64,000 nt of DNA from Acidimicrobiales bacterium. Its GTDB lineage: Bacteria; Actinomycetota; Acidimicrobiia; Acidimicrobiales; Aldehydirespiratoraceae. The translations under genes were made by a program, and so were the position numbers. The stretch lies in contig JAJCXY010000051.1 in assembly GCA_029263215.1 (NCBI GenBank), forward strand, positions 23,478 through 87,477. Reading direction: 5' to 3'. Below the pieces are notes generated by a model that saw nothing but the letters and a program-made list of their open reading frames with translations, made no database searches and was not told the origin of the DNA. Shown here in pieces: positions 9,128 to 17,441 of the stretch (positions are counted from its first letter, which is position 1; the number at the start of each line of letters is the position of its first letter).

Positions 9128-9882
9128 TGATCTCCGAACTCGCCGCAGCAATCGAAGGCGGCCAAGCCGTTGTGCTGGCCACCGTTATCCGCACCGAGCG
9201 CTCCGTCCCGCGGCGGCCCGGTTCGAAGATGCTCGTCTTCGCCGACGGCCGCACCGAGGGCACCATCGGCGGTGGCGAGATGGAGCATCGAGTCACCATC
9301 GAGGCCGCAGCGGCACTGGCCGACGGTCGGCCCCGTGTCATCACCTACACCCTCGTCGACCCCGCTACCGGCGATGCCGGAGTATGTGGCGGCGAAGCCG
9401 AGATCTATCTGGAGCCCTACATGCCCACACCAAAACTCTTGATCGTCGGGGCGGGTCATGTCGGCCGAGCCGTGAGCGACCTCGCCCAGTGGCTCGACTT
9501 TCGCACGATGGTGTGGGACGACCGCACCGCGATTCTCGACGATGCCTCTCACGTTGATGTCGCGCTCACCGGTTCGATGGCTGATGCGCTCGCCGAGCAT
9601 CCTCTCACCAGCAACGACTCGGTGGTGATGGTCACCCGCAACGTCAAGCTCGATCTTGAAATCCTGCCCCTCCTGTTGGCGACCCCCACCCGCTACATCG
9701 GACTGATGGGTAGCCAGCGACGCTGGGATACCACTCGCGGAGGCCTGGTCGAGCAGGGGATCCCCGACACCGATCTCGCTCGTGTTCATGCCCCGATCGG
9801 CGTCGAGATCAACGCCGAGACTCCGGAGGAGATCGCGGTGAGCATCCTCGCTGAGGTGATCGGCGACCGGCGTGCCCCCTGA
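9127..9882 (+). CDS. xdhC: XdhC/CoxI family molybdenum cofactor maturation protein
   Basis: A 251-residue XdhC-family protein. Family members bind molybdenum cofactor and help insert its sulfurated form into xanthine dehydrogenases. The N-terminal XdhC/CoxI domain carries RPGSKMLVFADGR, GTIGGGEMEHRV and VCGGEAEIYLEP. The C-terminal Rossmann domain begins LLIVGAGHVGRAVSDLA and includes RYIGLMGSQRR. The start ATG shares one base with the upstream stop, and the frame continuing upstream is only overlap. In this operon, between the hydroxylase and YqeB/YqeC, it likely delivers or modifies the cofactor (sulfo or seleno form). That last step is inference. Confidence 0.87.
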   Translation: MISELAAAIEGGQAVVLATVIRTERSVPRRPGSKMLVFADGRTEGTIGGGEMEHRVTIEAAAALADGRPRVITYTLVDPATGDAGVCGGEAEIYLEPYMPTPKLLIVGAGHVGRAVSDLAQWLDFRTMVWDDRTAILDDASHVDVALTGSMADALAEHPLTSNDSVVMVTRNVKLDLEILPLLLATPTRYIGLMGSQRRWDTTRGGLVEQGIPDTDLARVHAPIGVEINAETPEEIAVSILAEVIGDRRAP

Positions 9883-10657
9883 TCTCTGCTTGTTGAGGGG
9901 AGGCGGGGATCTCGCCACGGGAATCGTCTGGCGCCTCACTCGGGCGGGCTGGCCGGTGGTGGTTTGCGAACTCCCCGAGCCGCTCACCGTTCGCCGGTCG
10001 GTTGCCGTGTCGAGCGCGGTGAGAGAAGGCGCCTTCGAAGTGGAGGGCATGCGGGCCGAACTCGCCGCTTCGGCCGATGAGGCGGCGACGCTCGCACGCG
10101 CCGGGGTGGTGGGCGTGCTCGTCTCCCCCGAACTTCCACCGATTGGCGCCGACGTCGTGATCGACGCCCGTGTGGCCAAGCGCAACATCGACACCTCGCT
10201 CCACGACGCCGACCTGGTGATCGGTGTGGGACCGGGTTTCACTGCCGGGATCGACTGCGATGCGGTGGTGGAAACCGAACGCGGTCACCACCTTGGCCGT
10301 GTTTTTTGGAATGGTGCCGCGGCCGCCGATACCGGCACGCCGGGAATCGTCGCCGGTAAGGGAGCGGAGCGAGTGCTCCGAGCGGAAGCGGGAGGGCTCG
10401 TGGCCTGGCAGGCGGCCATCGGCGACCTCGTCGACAAGGGACAAATGCTCGGTGCAGTCGGGGGCATGGGCATCACCGCCCCGTTCGAGGGGCTCGTACG
10501 CGGACTGATCGCCGACGGAGTTGAGGTGGGCCGAGGAATGAAGATCGGAGACATCGACCCGCGGCCCGACCCGGCGGCGTGCTTCGAGATCTCAGACAAG
10601 GCACTGTCGGTCGGCGGGGGAGTGTTGGAGGCGGTGCTCACATGGTCGAACCGATAG
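9872..10657 (+). CDS. yqeB: YqeB-type (EF2563 family) selenium-dependent molybdenum hydroxylase system protein
   Basis: A 261-residue member of the YqeB/EF2563 family. The N-terminal Rossmann-like start CLLRGGGDLATGIVWRL, VVCELPEPLTVRRSVAVSSAV, and the central DARVAKRNID and VIGVGPGFTAG segments are family hallmarks. The C-terminal part (VDKGQMLGAVGGMGITAPFEGLVRGLI) resembles a lipoyl-like barrel. The family is one of the two genomic markers of selenium-dependent molybdenum hydroxylases and its biochemical role is not settled. It begins at a GTG eleven bases inside the XdhC-like gene and runs sixteen bases into yqeC. Such tight overlap means the three are made together. Confidence 0.88.
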   Translation: MPPDLCLLRGGGDLATGIVWRLTRAGWPVVVCELPEPLTVRRSVAVSSAVREGAFEVEGMRAELAASADEAATLARAGVVGVLVSPELPPIGADVVIDARVAKRNIDTSLHDADLVIGVGPGFTAGIDCDAVVETERGHHLGRVFWNGAAAADTGTPGIVAGKGAERVLRAEAGGLVAWQAAIGDLVDKGQMLGAVGGMGITAPFEGLVRGLIADGVEVGRGMKIGDIDPRPDPAACFEISDKALSVGGGVLEAVLTWSNR

Positions 10658-11379
10658 GTCTCGCCCAGCTCTCCGAGACCCTCGTTCTCGGCTCCCACGA
10701 ACACATCTCTCTCGTCGGTGGCGGCGGAAAGACCACCGCCTTGTTTGCCTTCGCGGATCAACTCGGCGGCACGGTCGTGCTCACCACCACCACCAAGATG
10801 GGCCGCGACCGTACCGATGGAAGGCCGGTGCTGTTCTCGCCCTCAGACGCGGAGTTGGCCACCGCACTCGATGCCGACCGGACCGTGCTCGCCTGGGGGG
10901 CCGACGGTGGGCACAAGGCGGTAGGCGTCGAACCCGAAGTCTGCGACCGGTGGTTCACGATTGCCGACAATGTGGTGGTCGAGGCCGACGGATCGCGACG
11001 ACGACCGTTCAAGGCGCCCCGGCCCTACGAACCGGTCGTCCCCTCCACCACCACCGTGCTCGTCGCCTGTGTCGGGGCCGACGCCCTGGGCCGGGTGATA
11101 GCCGACCAGTGTCAACGGCCCTTGCGGGTGGCCGCGGTAGCCGGCTGCTCGCCTTATGTTCGGCTCACTCCAGAGCGCCTGGCGACCGTGTTGGAGAGCG
11201 ACCGCGGATCGCGTAAGGACTGCCCGCCCTCGGCTCGCTTTGCGGTGATGATCAATAGGGTTACGGTTCGACAACGGGGCTACGTCGATGAACTCGCCGA
11301 CCTGTTGAGGCCCGACACCTTGTTGGCCTCGGTCGAGGAATTCTCATCCGCCGACGACGGTGGCAGATTCGATGAGTGA
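10642..11379 (+). CDS. yqeC: YqeC-type putative selenium cofactor biosynthesis protein
   Basis: A 245-residue P-loop protein of the YqeC family, proposed to act in making the selenium-containing molybdenum cofactor. The Walker A-like LVGGGGKTTALFAFA lies near residue 25, followed by VVLTTTTKMG, VVVEADGSRRRPFKAP and FAVMINRV, all typical of the family. The ATG at 10642 gives a normal N-terminus; the frame is open further upstream but only inside yqeB. The stop overlaps the start of the VanX-like gene (ATGA). No mocA-type cytidylyltransferase and no selD lie in this window. Function beyond family membership is inferred from its constant company with YqeB. Confidence 0.87.
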   Translation: MVEPIGLAQLSETLVLGSHEHISLVGGGGKTTALFAFADQLGGTVVLTTTTKMGRDRTDGRPVLFSPSDAELATALDADRTVLAWGADGGHKAVGVEPEVCDRWFTIADNVVVEADGSRRRPFKAPRPYEPVVPSTTTVLVACVGADALGRVIADQCQRPLRVAAVAGCSPYVRLTPERLATVLESDRGSRKDCPPSARFAVMINRVTVRQRGYVDELADLLRPDTLLASVEEFSSADDGGRFDE

Positions 11380-12124
11380 GGTGATCATGCGTTCTTTCGA
11401 CGAGCCGACGTTCACCGTGCCCGTCGGTGAAGTTCTCGGAGCCACCTTGGGAGGTGTCGACGAGCAAGAGCCGATTCCTGACCTGATCGACGGCGCCGGC
11501 CCCCCGGTGGAGTTTCCCAGCGATGAGGTCCTGGTGAGGGTGGCTCATCGACGAGTCCGAAGCCTTTCCAACTATTGGCACGGGGGCTGGCAGCACGCCA
11601 TCCCCGACACATGGCTGCGCGGCACCGTCGCCGACCGGCTGTACGCCGTCGCCGAACATCTCCCGGAGCGGTGGGGGCTGGCGGTCTTCGATGCATGGCG
11701 TCCCCTTGCTCTTCAAGCGGAGCTCTACGACTTCGCCGCCGCCGACCCCCGCATCGATGAGGGGTTCATGACGAAGGTTTCCCACGATCCTCGTACCCCA
11801 CCCCCTCACCTCACCGGCGGTGCGGTAGACCTCACCCTCACCTTCGATGGCGTACCACTCGCCCCGGGCTGCGGGTTCGATGACATCACGCCATTGGCCT
11901 ACACCGCGAGCTTCGAGCGCGAGCCGGGACCCGACCGTGAGTTGCGCCGCTTCCTCTACTGGTCGATGAGGGCCGAAGGGTTCGCCGTGATCGGATTCGA
12001 GTGGTGGCACTTCGAACTCGGCACCAGTCGTTGGGCCCTGGCCACGGGTGGTTCGCCGAGGTTCGGCCCGGCGAGTCCGTGTCGGTCGGGGTCAGACGAG
12101 AACGTCGCTCAAGTCGCGCCGTAG
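11372..12124 (+). CDS. VanX-like D-Ala-D-Ala dipeptidase family metallopeptidase
   Basis: A 250-residue zinc dipeptidase of the VanX/DdpX family. The zinc site appears as HLTGGAVDLTL (HxxGxAxD, about residue 145) and FEWWHFEL (ExxH, about residue 210), and the FDAWRPLALQAELY segment fits the active-site arginine region. Family enzymes split D-Ala-D-Ala or related dipeptides. It is translationally coupled to yqeC through ATGA and has no vanH or vanA neighbour, so vancomycin resistance is unlikely. Hydrolysis of a dipeptide-like or ureido intermediate in the same catabolic operon is possible but unproven. Its 3' end overlaps the convergent dihydropyrimidinase by 33 bases. Confidence 0.85.
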   Translation: MSEVIMRSFDEPTFTVPVGEVLGATLGGVDEQEPIPDLIDGAGPPVEFPSDEVLVRVAHRRVRSLSNYWHGGWQHAIPDTWLRGTVADRLYAVAEHLPERWGLAVFDAWRPLALQAELYDFAAADPRIDEGFMTKVSHDPRTPPPHLTGGAVDLTLTFDGVPLAPGCGFDDITPLAYTASFEREPGPDRELRRFLYWSMRAEGFAVIGFEWWHFELGTSRWALATGGSPRFGPASPCRSGSDENVAQVAP

Positions 12125-13498
12125 GAAACGTCCGTGGCCGGCGCGGCCCACGAAGGTGAGATCGTCGATCACGAAGGTTCCGCGCGACAGCACGGTGCGT
12201 ACCTGACCGGTGACCTCCACCCCTTCCCAAGCGGAGTGGTCGATGCGCATGTGGTGCGAATCGACTCCAAGCACGTGGGTGGCGGTGGGATCGTAGACCA
12301 CGATGTCGGCGTCGGAACCAGGAGCGATGAGGCCCTTCTGGGGGTAGAGACCGAACAGCCGGGCCGGAGTCGTGGAGCAGGTCTCCACCCAACGGGCGAC
12401 GGCGAGTTCACCGGCGACGACGCCGGTATGAAGCAGGTCCATGCGATGTTCGATCGATCCCAGCCCGTTGGGGGTCACCCGGAAGTCGTCGACGCCGAGC
12501 AGTTTCTCGTTGTCGCAGAACGGGCAATGGTCGGTGGACACCACCGCGAGATCGTCGCGCCGCAATCCCTGCCAGAGAGATGCATGGTTGTGGCCCTCAC
12601 GAAGAGGTGGTGAGCAGATCGAGCGCAGTCCGTCGAGGCCGGGCCGGTCGAGGTGGTCCTCGATGGTGAGATAGAGGTATTGGGGGCAGGTTTCGGCAAA
12701 CACGTTCTGGCCCCGATCGCGGGCCCACTTCACCTGCTCGAGTGCGTCTGCGGAGGTGAGGTGGACTATGTACAGCGGCGCGTTGGCAACCTCGGCGAGG
12801 GCCGCGGCGCGATGTACGGCCTCGCTTTCGAGTCGGCTGGGCCTGGTGCGACCATGCCAAACCGGTTCGGTGTCGCCCCTCTCGGCCGCCCAGTCGCGCA
12901 GCACATCGATGGCGATGCCGTTCTCGGCGTGCATCATCACCAGAGCGCCGAGATCGGCAGCGCGGCGCATGGCCCGCAGCAACTTCCCATCATCGGAGTA
13001 GTAGGCGCCCGGATAGGCCATGAAGTATTTGAAGCTGGTGATGCCTTCGTCGACCAGGGATCCCATCTCCTTCAGGGCAAGTTCATTCACATCGCCCATC
13101 GACAGGTGGAAGCCATAGTCGATCGCACACTGGCCGTCGGCCTCGGCGAGGCGCTCCTCCATCGCGTCACGCACATGCATGCCCACCATCTGGCCCGCGA
13201 AGTCGATGATGCTCGTGGTGCCGCCCCAAGCAGCCGCGGCGGTGCCGGTGGCGAAGCTGTCGGACGATGTGGCCTCCGGGCTCATCGGAAGCTGGAGGTG
13301 GGTGTGAACATCGACTCCCCCCGGCACGACATAACAGCCGGTGGCATCGACGACGCGATCTGCGCCCGCGGCGGCGCCGAGGGCCAGATCGGTGCCTGGC
13401 TCGAGTACGGCGAGGATGCATTCGCCATCGATCACCACATCGGCGGGGGTGGCCCCGCTGGTGGATACGACGTCGCCGCCGCTCACGACGATGGTCAT
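12092..13498 (-). CDS. hydA: Dihydropyrimidinase / D-hydantoinase
   Basis: A 468-residue cyclic amidohydrolase. Metal ligands and motifs in order: GGVDVHTHLQLP (HxH), ITSFKYFMAYPGAY with the lysine normally carboxylated, MMHAENG, YIVHLTSADAL and VSTDHCPF (Asp). Length and motif spacing fit dihydropyrimidinases, which open 5,6-dihydrouracil or hydantoin rings to N-carbamoyl amino acids. A hydantoinase of this family (hyuA) also belongs to the E. coli yqe/ygf region, which strengthens the parallel. The ATG at 13498 gives the canonical start TIVVSGGDVVS. It is convergent to the VanX-like gene and divergent from the PKD protein. Confidence 0.9.
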   Translation of the reverse strand: MTIVVSGGDVVSTSGATPADVVIDGECILAVLEPGTDLALGAAAGADRVVDATGCYVVPGGVDVHTHLQLPMSPEATSSDSFATGTAAAAWGGTTSIIDFAGQMVGMHVRDAMEERLAEADGQCAIDYGFHLSMGDVNELALKEMGSLVDEGITSFKYFMAYPGAYYSDDGKLLRAMRRAADLGALVMMHAENGIAIDVLRDWAAERGDTEPVWHGRTRPSRLESEAVHRAAALAEVANAPLYIVHLTSADALEQVKWARDRGQNVFAETCPQYLYLTIEDHLDRPGLDGLRSICSPPLREGHNHASLWQGLRRDDLAVVSTDHCPFCDNEKLLGVDDFRVTPNGLGSIEHRMDLLHTGVVAGELAVARWVETCSTTPARLFGLYPQKGLIAPGSDADIVVYDPTATHVLGVDSHHMRIDHSAWEGVEVTGQVRTVLSRGTFVIDDLTFVGRAGHGRFLRRDLSDVLV

Positions 13499-13664
13499 GA
13501 TCAGGACCCTCTTCCTGCGGAGATATGGGCCAACCCTAGCTTTGAATGATTCGACCGATCGGGTCAACCAGGGCCATCGGAAGCAGACTGAAACTACTCT
13601 GAGTGGCGACTCGGACGGCTTGACCGCTCTAGGTGGTATCAGCTGAGCGCGATAGTCTCTTGCT

Positions 13665-16600
13665 GTGCGAATGCGGTGGAATCGGGCGCTGGGAGCGGTG
13701 GTGGTTGTCGCCACGGTGGGGACGGGTGCCGCCGCGTTCCAGATCGACCCCGAGGTGATCACGAGGGTCGCCACAGCCACCAACGGGATCTGGATCCCTG
13801 CGACCTTGTCGGGCGAGATCATCCATGTCGATGCCGCCACGGGTGAGGTCACGGCAAGAGTCGACGTAGCCAGGCCGGGGGCGGAGCTGGAACTCGCCGA
13901 GACCGGGAGCGAGGTGGTGGTGGTCGACCGCACCGCCGGACGGGTGTCGCTCGTCGATCCCGCACTCCACGAGGTGGTGCGTGAAGTCGGTGCGGTTCCA
14001 GCTGGCCTCGATTTGGTCGATATCGGGCCGGACGGGATCGTCGCGGCCGCGGGCTCCGAAGTGAGCATGATCGATCTCGAAGTCACCCGCTCCACCTCGA
14101 TCAATGTCGGCACCGAGATCGGATCGATCGTGGCGTCTGGCCCCGGAGGGCTTGCAGCCGGTGGTGAGATGGTTCGGTCCTTCGACACCACCGGTTCCGA
14201 AGAGGTAGACGGCAGTGCCGGCGCCGATGCCAGAGTGGTTCGCGCCGGCGAGTTAGTGATGGTGATCGACGGCACCTCTCTCGATCAGCACGAAGGGAGC
14301 CGCCGCAGCTGTCTCAATGAGCCTCTCGGCCCCGATGCCCGGGTGATCGGTCACGAGTCCGGGATGGTGATCAGTGTCGATCATGGCCTGGTGCAGATGT
14401 CTGATCTAGACACCGGCACGTGTGAGCGCCTGCGTATCGCCGACACCGACACCGTTCTCGGCCGTCCGGCGATGGCCGGTGGGTTCGTATTCGTTCCTGA
14501 GCCCGAAGCGAGTTCGGTCCACATCATCGACCTGCTCAGGCGCCGATCAACGGTGCACCGGGTGGCCTTCGGTTCTTCTGATCTTCGCATCCGCAGTCGG
14601 GGTGAGATCGTGGTGGCCTATGCGGTCGACACCTCGTTCGCGGCCCTTCTGGATGCTCAGGGCGTGGTGAGCACCATCAACACCCTTCGCACTGATCAGC
14701 CCTTGGTGGCGGTGATCGGTGATGCCGGCTCATCGGCGGTGGTGGGCGGCGACGTCGACGCGCCGGGCGTGGGGCTCAACGGGATCGACGGCACCACTCA
14801 GGCGAGCAACGAACTCGAGGTCCAGGCGGCGGTGCTGGCGGCCACTATCCGCAATGAGGAAGAACCCGAACCTATCGCCGAGGCACCCTCCGATGAGCTG
14901 GTGGCCAACTTCGCCTTCAGTGCCGACACCGTTGCTGTGGGCACCGAGGTCCGCTTTGTCGACGAGTCGACCGGCTCGCCTCGCTCCTGGATCTGGGATT
15001 TCGGCGACGGTGATGGTGCGGAAGGCCCCGAGGTCTCCCATGCCTGGCAGGAAGCCGGCACCTACGCGGTCACCCTCCACGTCGCCCGCGACGATCTCTC
15101 GGCCCAGGTCAGTCTCGCCATCGTGGTGATCCCGGCCGAAGTCGAGCTGCCACCATCGGCCGACTTCACGGTCAGCGCCGGGGTGGTCAGCGTGGGAGAT
15201 GCGGTCGCTTTCGCAGACAGGAGCGCGGGCGACATCAATCGTTGGCACTGGGACTTCGGCGATGGCACCCAATCTTCGTTCCCGAACCCCAGCAAGTCCT
15301 GGGACCGTTCCGGTCGCTACACGGTGGTGCTCACCGTGGCCAACGAGCAGGGCTCCGACTCGGCCACGCTCGTGGTCGAGGTGATCGACGAACTGAGACC
15401 GCCGCTGGCGGTGATCGGCGCATCCTCCCAATTGGTCGAGGTGGGTGAGCCCGTCGTATTCACTGCGGTATCCACGACGGATCCGGCTCTCTTCGGCTGG
15501 GACTTCGGAGATGGTCAGAGTTCCACCGGCGAATCGGTCACTCACGTGTTCACCGAGGAAGGCACATTCACCGTCACCGTGCTCGCCACCAACGACGCCG
15601 GCAGCTCCACAGCCCAGATTGAGATCTCGGTGGTGCCGGCCACGGTCGTTCCCGTTGCCCACATCGCCAACCTTCCCTTGATCATCGAGGTGGGCGATGT
15701 CGTCGCCCTCACCAGCTTGTCGAGCAATGGTCCCGACACCGAGGTGTGGTCGTTCGGCGACGGCGAGACGGCGAGTGGCACCACCGTCACCCACACGTGG
15801 GCTTCGGAGGGGATGTTTCTCGTCAGCCTCACCGCCACCAATGGCGCAGGCTCGTCCACCAGCACCGTGATGGTGGACGTGTTGGCCGACCTACCGCCAC
15901 CCGTGGCGGTGATTGCCGGCTTCGATCGCTCACCCTGGGTTGGTGAGGCCACCCTCTTCACCGAGGCTTCCCTCGACGCCACCGCGTGGAGCTGGGACTT
16001 CGGTGACGGCGTCATCTCGGGGGCACGCACCCCGCTCCATACCTTCTCCACACCGGGGCCCCACACCGTCACGCTCACCGTCACCAATCGAAATGGGTCG
16101 GATTCCACATTCGTCGCGGTCGACGCAAGGCTCCGGCCAACCGCCGCCTTCGCCGTCTCGCCGGTCGCGCCACGCGTGGGCCAACTCGTCAACTTCACCG
16201 ACCTGTCGGTCAACGCCACGACCTGGTCGTGGGATTTTGGCGACGGATCCACCTCGGTACTCAAGAATCCCACCCACACCTACGCCGCCCAGGGCAGCTA
16301 TTCGGTGCAGCTCACCATCTCGAGCCCAACCGGCGATTTCGACACCACCCTTCCCACCTTGGTTGTAGTGAATCCTGCGCCTCCTGCACTGTCGGGTATC
16401 AGCACGATCGACCCGGCCACAACCCTCGACCGCAACACCTTCACTGCGGTGGTTGGTGCATCATCAGGTCCGATCGACACCTACGAGATCGACTACGGCG
16501 ACGGGAGCGCGATCGAGGGCAGCCCACTCTCGACCTTCCAGCACCCCTTCGCGGCCGCCGGTGTCTACACAGTCCGGATGCGCGCCCGCGGTCCGCTGGC

Positions 16601-17441
16601 CGACTGGTCTCCCTGGATCAGCCGGACGCTCAATGTCGTTGACCCGGCCCCACCCCTTGTCGCCATCGCGGCAGCCGTCCCGCTTTCGGCACCGCTGGGG
16701 TTCGTCACCCTCACTGGTGAGGCACTCCCGGGGACGGGTCCGATCAATACGTGGGCGTGGGAGATCACCGGCACCGCGGGCACCGTCTCGTTGGGTGGGC
16801 GAGAGGTCATCCACAACTTCACCGCCACCGGCACGTATCAGCTCACCGTTCGCGCCGCTGGCCCGGTGGCGGTCGCGTCGGCGACCCGGAGTATCACGAT
16901 CACCCTCCCGCCGGCCCCGGCGATCACCGCTCTCATCGCCTCGCCGTCGCCGGCCACCACCGGCAGCACGGTCCAGTTCTTCCCCACCGTCACGGGCTCG
17001 GTGGTGGAATGGGCGTGGGACTACACGAACAGCGGCACCTACGTGCCCGGCCTAAACCCGGGCGCAACCATCTTCAACGCCGCCGGATCACACACAGTGT
17101 CGCTTCGCGTAACCGGCCCCCACGGTCAGACCGCGTTCGCTTCGGTGGTGGTGATCGTGAACGGTCCGCCGCCGGTGGTCGATTCGATTTCGCCGATTGT
17201 TGGCACTACGGGTGTGCCTGTCTCGTTCACTGCTGGGGTGACTGGTTCGGTTGTGGGATGGGCTTGGGACTTTGGTGATCTGGCTAGTGCTACTGATGTG
17301 AGCAGCTTGGTGAGCCCGAGTTATGCGTATCCGGCGGCGGGTTCTTACACGGTGACGCTCACAGTTACCGCGGTAGACGGTCAGACCGCGTTCGCTTCGG
17401 TGGTGGTCATCGTGAGCGATCCTCCGCCGACTGTTCCGTAA
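13665..17441 (+). CDS. Large secreted protein with about ten PKD-like repeats
   Basis: A 1258-residue secreted protein. The N-terminal signal peptide has RMRWNRA followed by a hydrophobic AVVVVATVGTGAAAF stretch. Residues 30-400 lack a clear domain and look like beta-propeller-type strands (repeated IDxDG-like turns). From about residue 405 there are about ten PKD-like repeats of 80-90 residues. Six carry the classic WDFGDG or WSFGDG core, and the last ones are variant (IDYGDG, WAWDYTNSG, WAWDFGD). PKD domains usually mediate surface or carbohydrate contacts. There is no LPxTG or membrane anchor, and the protein ends in SDPPPTVP. Start is GTG 13665 or ATG 13671. Its 3' end overlaps the convergent transglutaminase-like gene by 35 bases. 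The final repeat is unusual in codon use. Confidence 0.85.
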   Translation: MRMRWNRALGAVVVVATVGTGAAAFQIDPEVITRVATATNGIWIPATLSGEIIHVDAATGEVTARVDVARPGAELELAETGSEVVVVDRTAGRVSLVDPALHEVVREVGAVPAGLDLVDIGPDGIVAAAGSEVSMIDLEVTRSTSINVGTEIGSIVASGPGGLAAGGEMVRSFDTTGSEEVDGSAGADARVVRAGELVMVIDGTSLDQHEGSRRSCLNEPLGPDARVIGHESGMVISVDHGLVQMSDLDTGTCERLRIADTDTVLGRPAMAGGFVFVPEPEASSVHIIDLLRRRSTVHRVAFGSSDLRIRSRGEIVVAYAVDTSFAALLDAQGVVSTINTLRTDQPLVAVIGDAGSSAVVGGDVDAPGVGLNGIDGTTQASNELEVQAAVLAATIRNEEEPEPIAEAPSDELVANFAFSADTVAVGTEVRFVDESTGSPRSWIWDFGDGDGAEGPEVSHAWQEAGTYAVTLHVARDDLSAQVSLAIVVIPAEVELPPSADFTVSAGVVSVGDAVAFADRSAGDINRWHWDFGDGTQSSFPNPSKSWDRSGRYTVVLTVANEQGSDSATLVVEVIDELRPPLAVIGASSQLVEVGEPVVFTAVSTTDPALFGWDFGDGQSSTGESVTHVFTEEGTFTVTVLATNDAGSSTAQIEISVVPATVVPVAHIANLPLIIEVGDVVALTSLSSNGPDTEVWSFGDGETASGTTVTHTWASEGMFLVSLTATNGAGSSTSTVMVDVLADLPPPVAVIAGFDRSPWVGEATLFTEASLDATAWSWDFGDGVISGARTPLHTFSTPGPHTVTLTVTNRNGSDSTFVAVDARLRPTAAFAVSPVAPRVGQLVNFTDLSVNATTWSWDFGDGSTSVLKNPTHTYAAQGSYSVQLTISSPTGDFDTTLPTLVVVNPAPPALSGISTIDPATTLDRNTFTAVVGASSGPIDTYEIDYGDGSAIEGSPLSTFQHPFAAAGVYTVRMRARGPLADWSPWISRTLNVVDPAPPLVAIAAAVPLSAPLGFVTLTGEALPGTGPINTWAWEITGTAGTVSLGGREVIHNFTATGTYQLTVRAAGPVAVASATRSITITLPPAPAITALIASPSPATTGSTVQFFPTVTGSVVEWAWDYTNSGTYVPGLNPGATIFNAAGSHTVSLRVTGPHGQTAFASVVVIVNGPPPVVDSISPIVGTTGVPVSFTAGVTGSVVGWAWDFGDLASATDVSSLVSPSYAYPAAGSYTVTLTVTAVDGQTAFASVVVIVSDPPPTVP
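17122..17415 (+). repeat. 39-bp direct repeat bracketing the last PKD repeat
   Basis: The stretches 17122-17160 and 17377-17415 are identical except for one base and lie 255 bases (85 codons) apart, the length of one PKD unit. They encode the same peptide, GQTAFASVVVIV. DNA between them differs sharply from the earlier repeats in codon choice (many GTT, GCT, GGT, ACT codons), so the repeats flank a domain with its own compositional signature. Confidence 0.85.

Noticed and set aside
12092..12124. VanX-like gene as part of vancomycin resistance
   Set aside because: No vanH, vanA, vanR or vanS-type genes are present and it is coupled to the yqeC operon.
13499..14275. Upstream extension of the dihydropyrimidinase frame
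   Set aside because: The extra residues are low-complexity Ser/Thr/Pro and antisense to the PKD protein; the ATG at 13498 gives the normal N-terminus.
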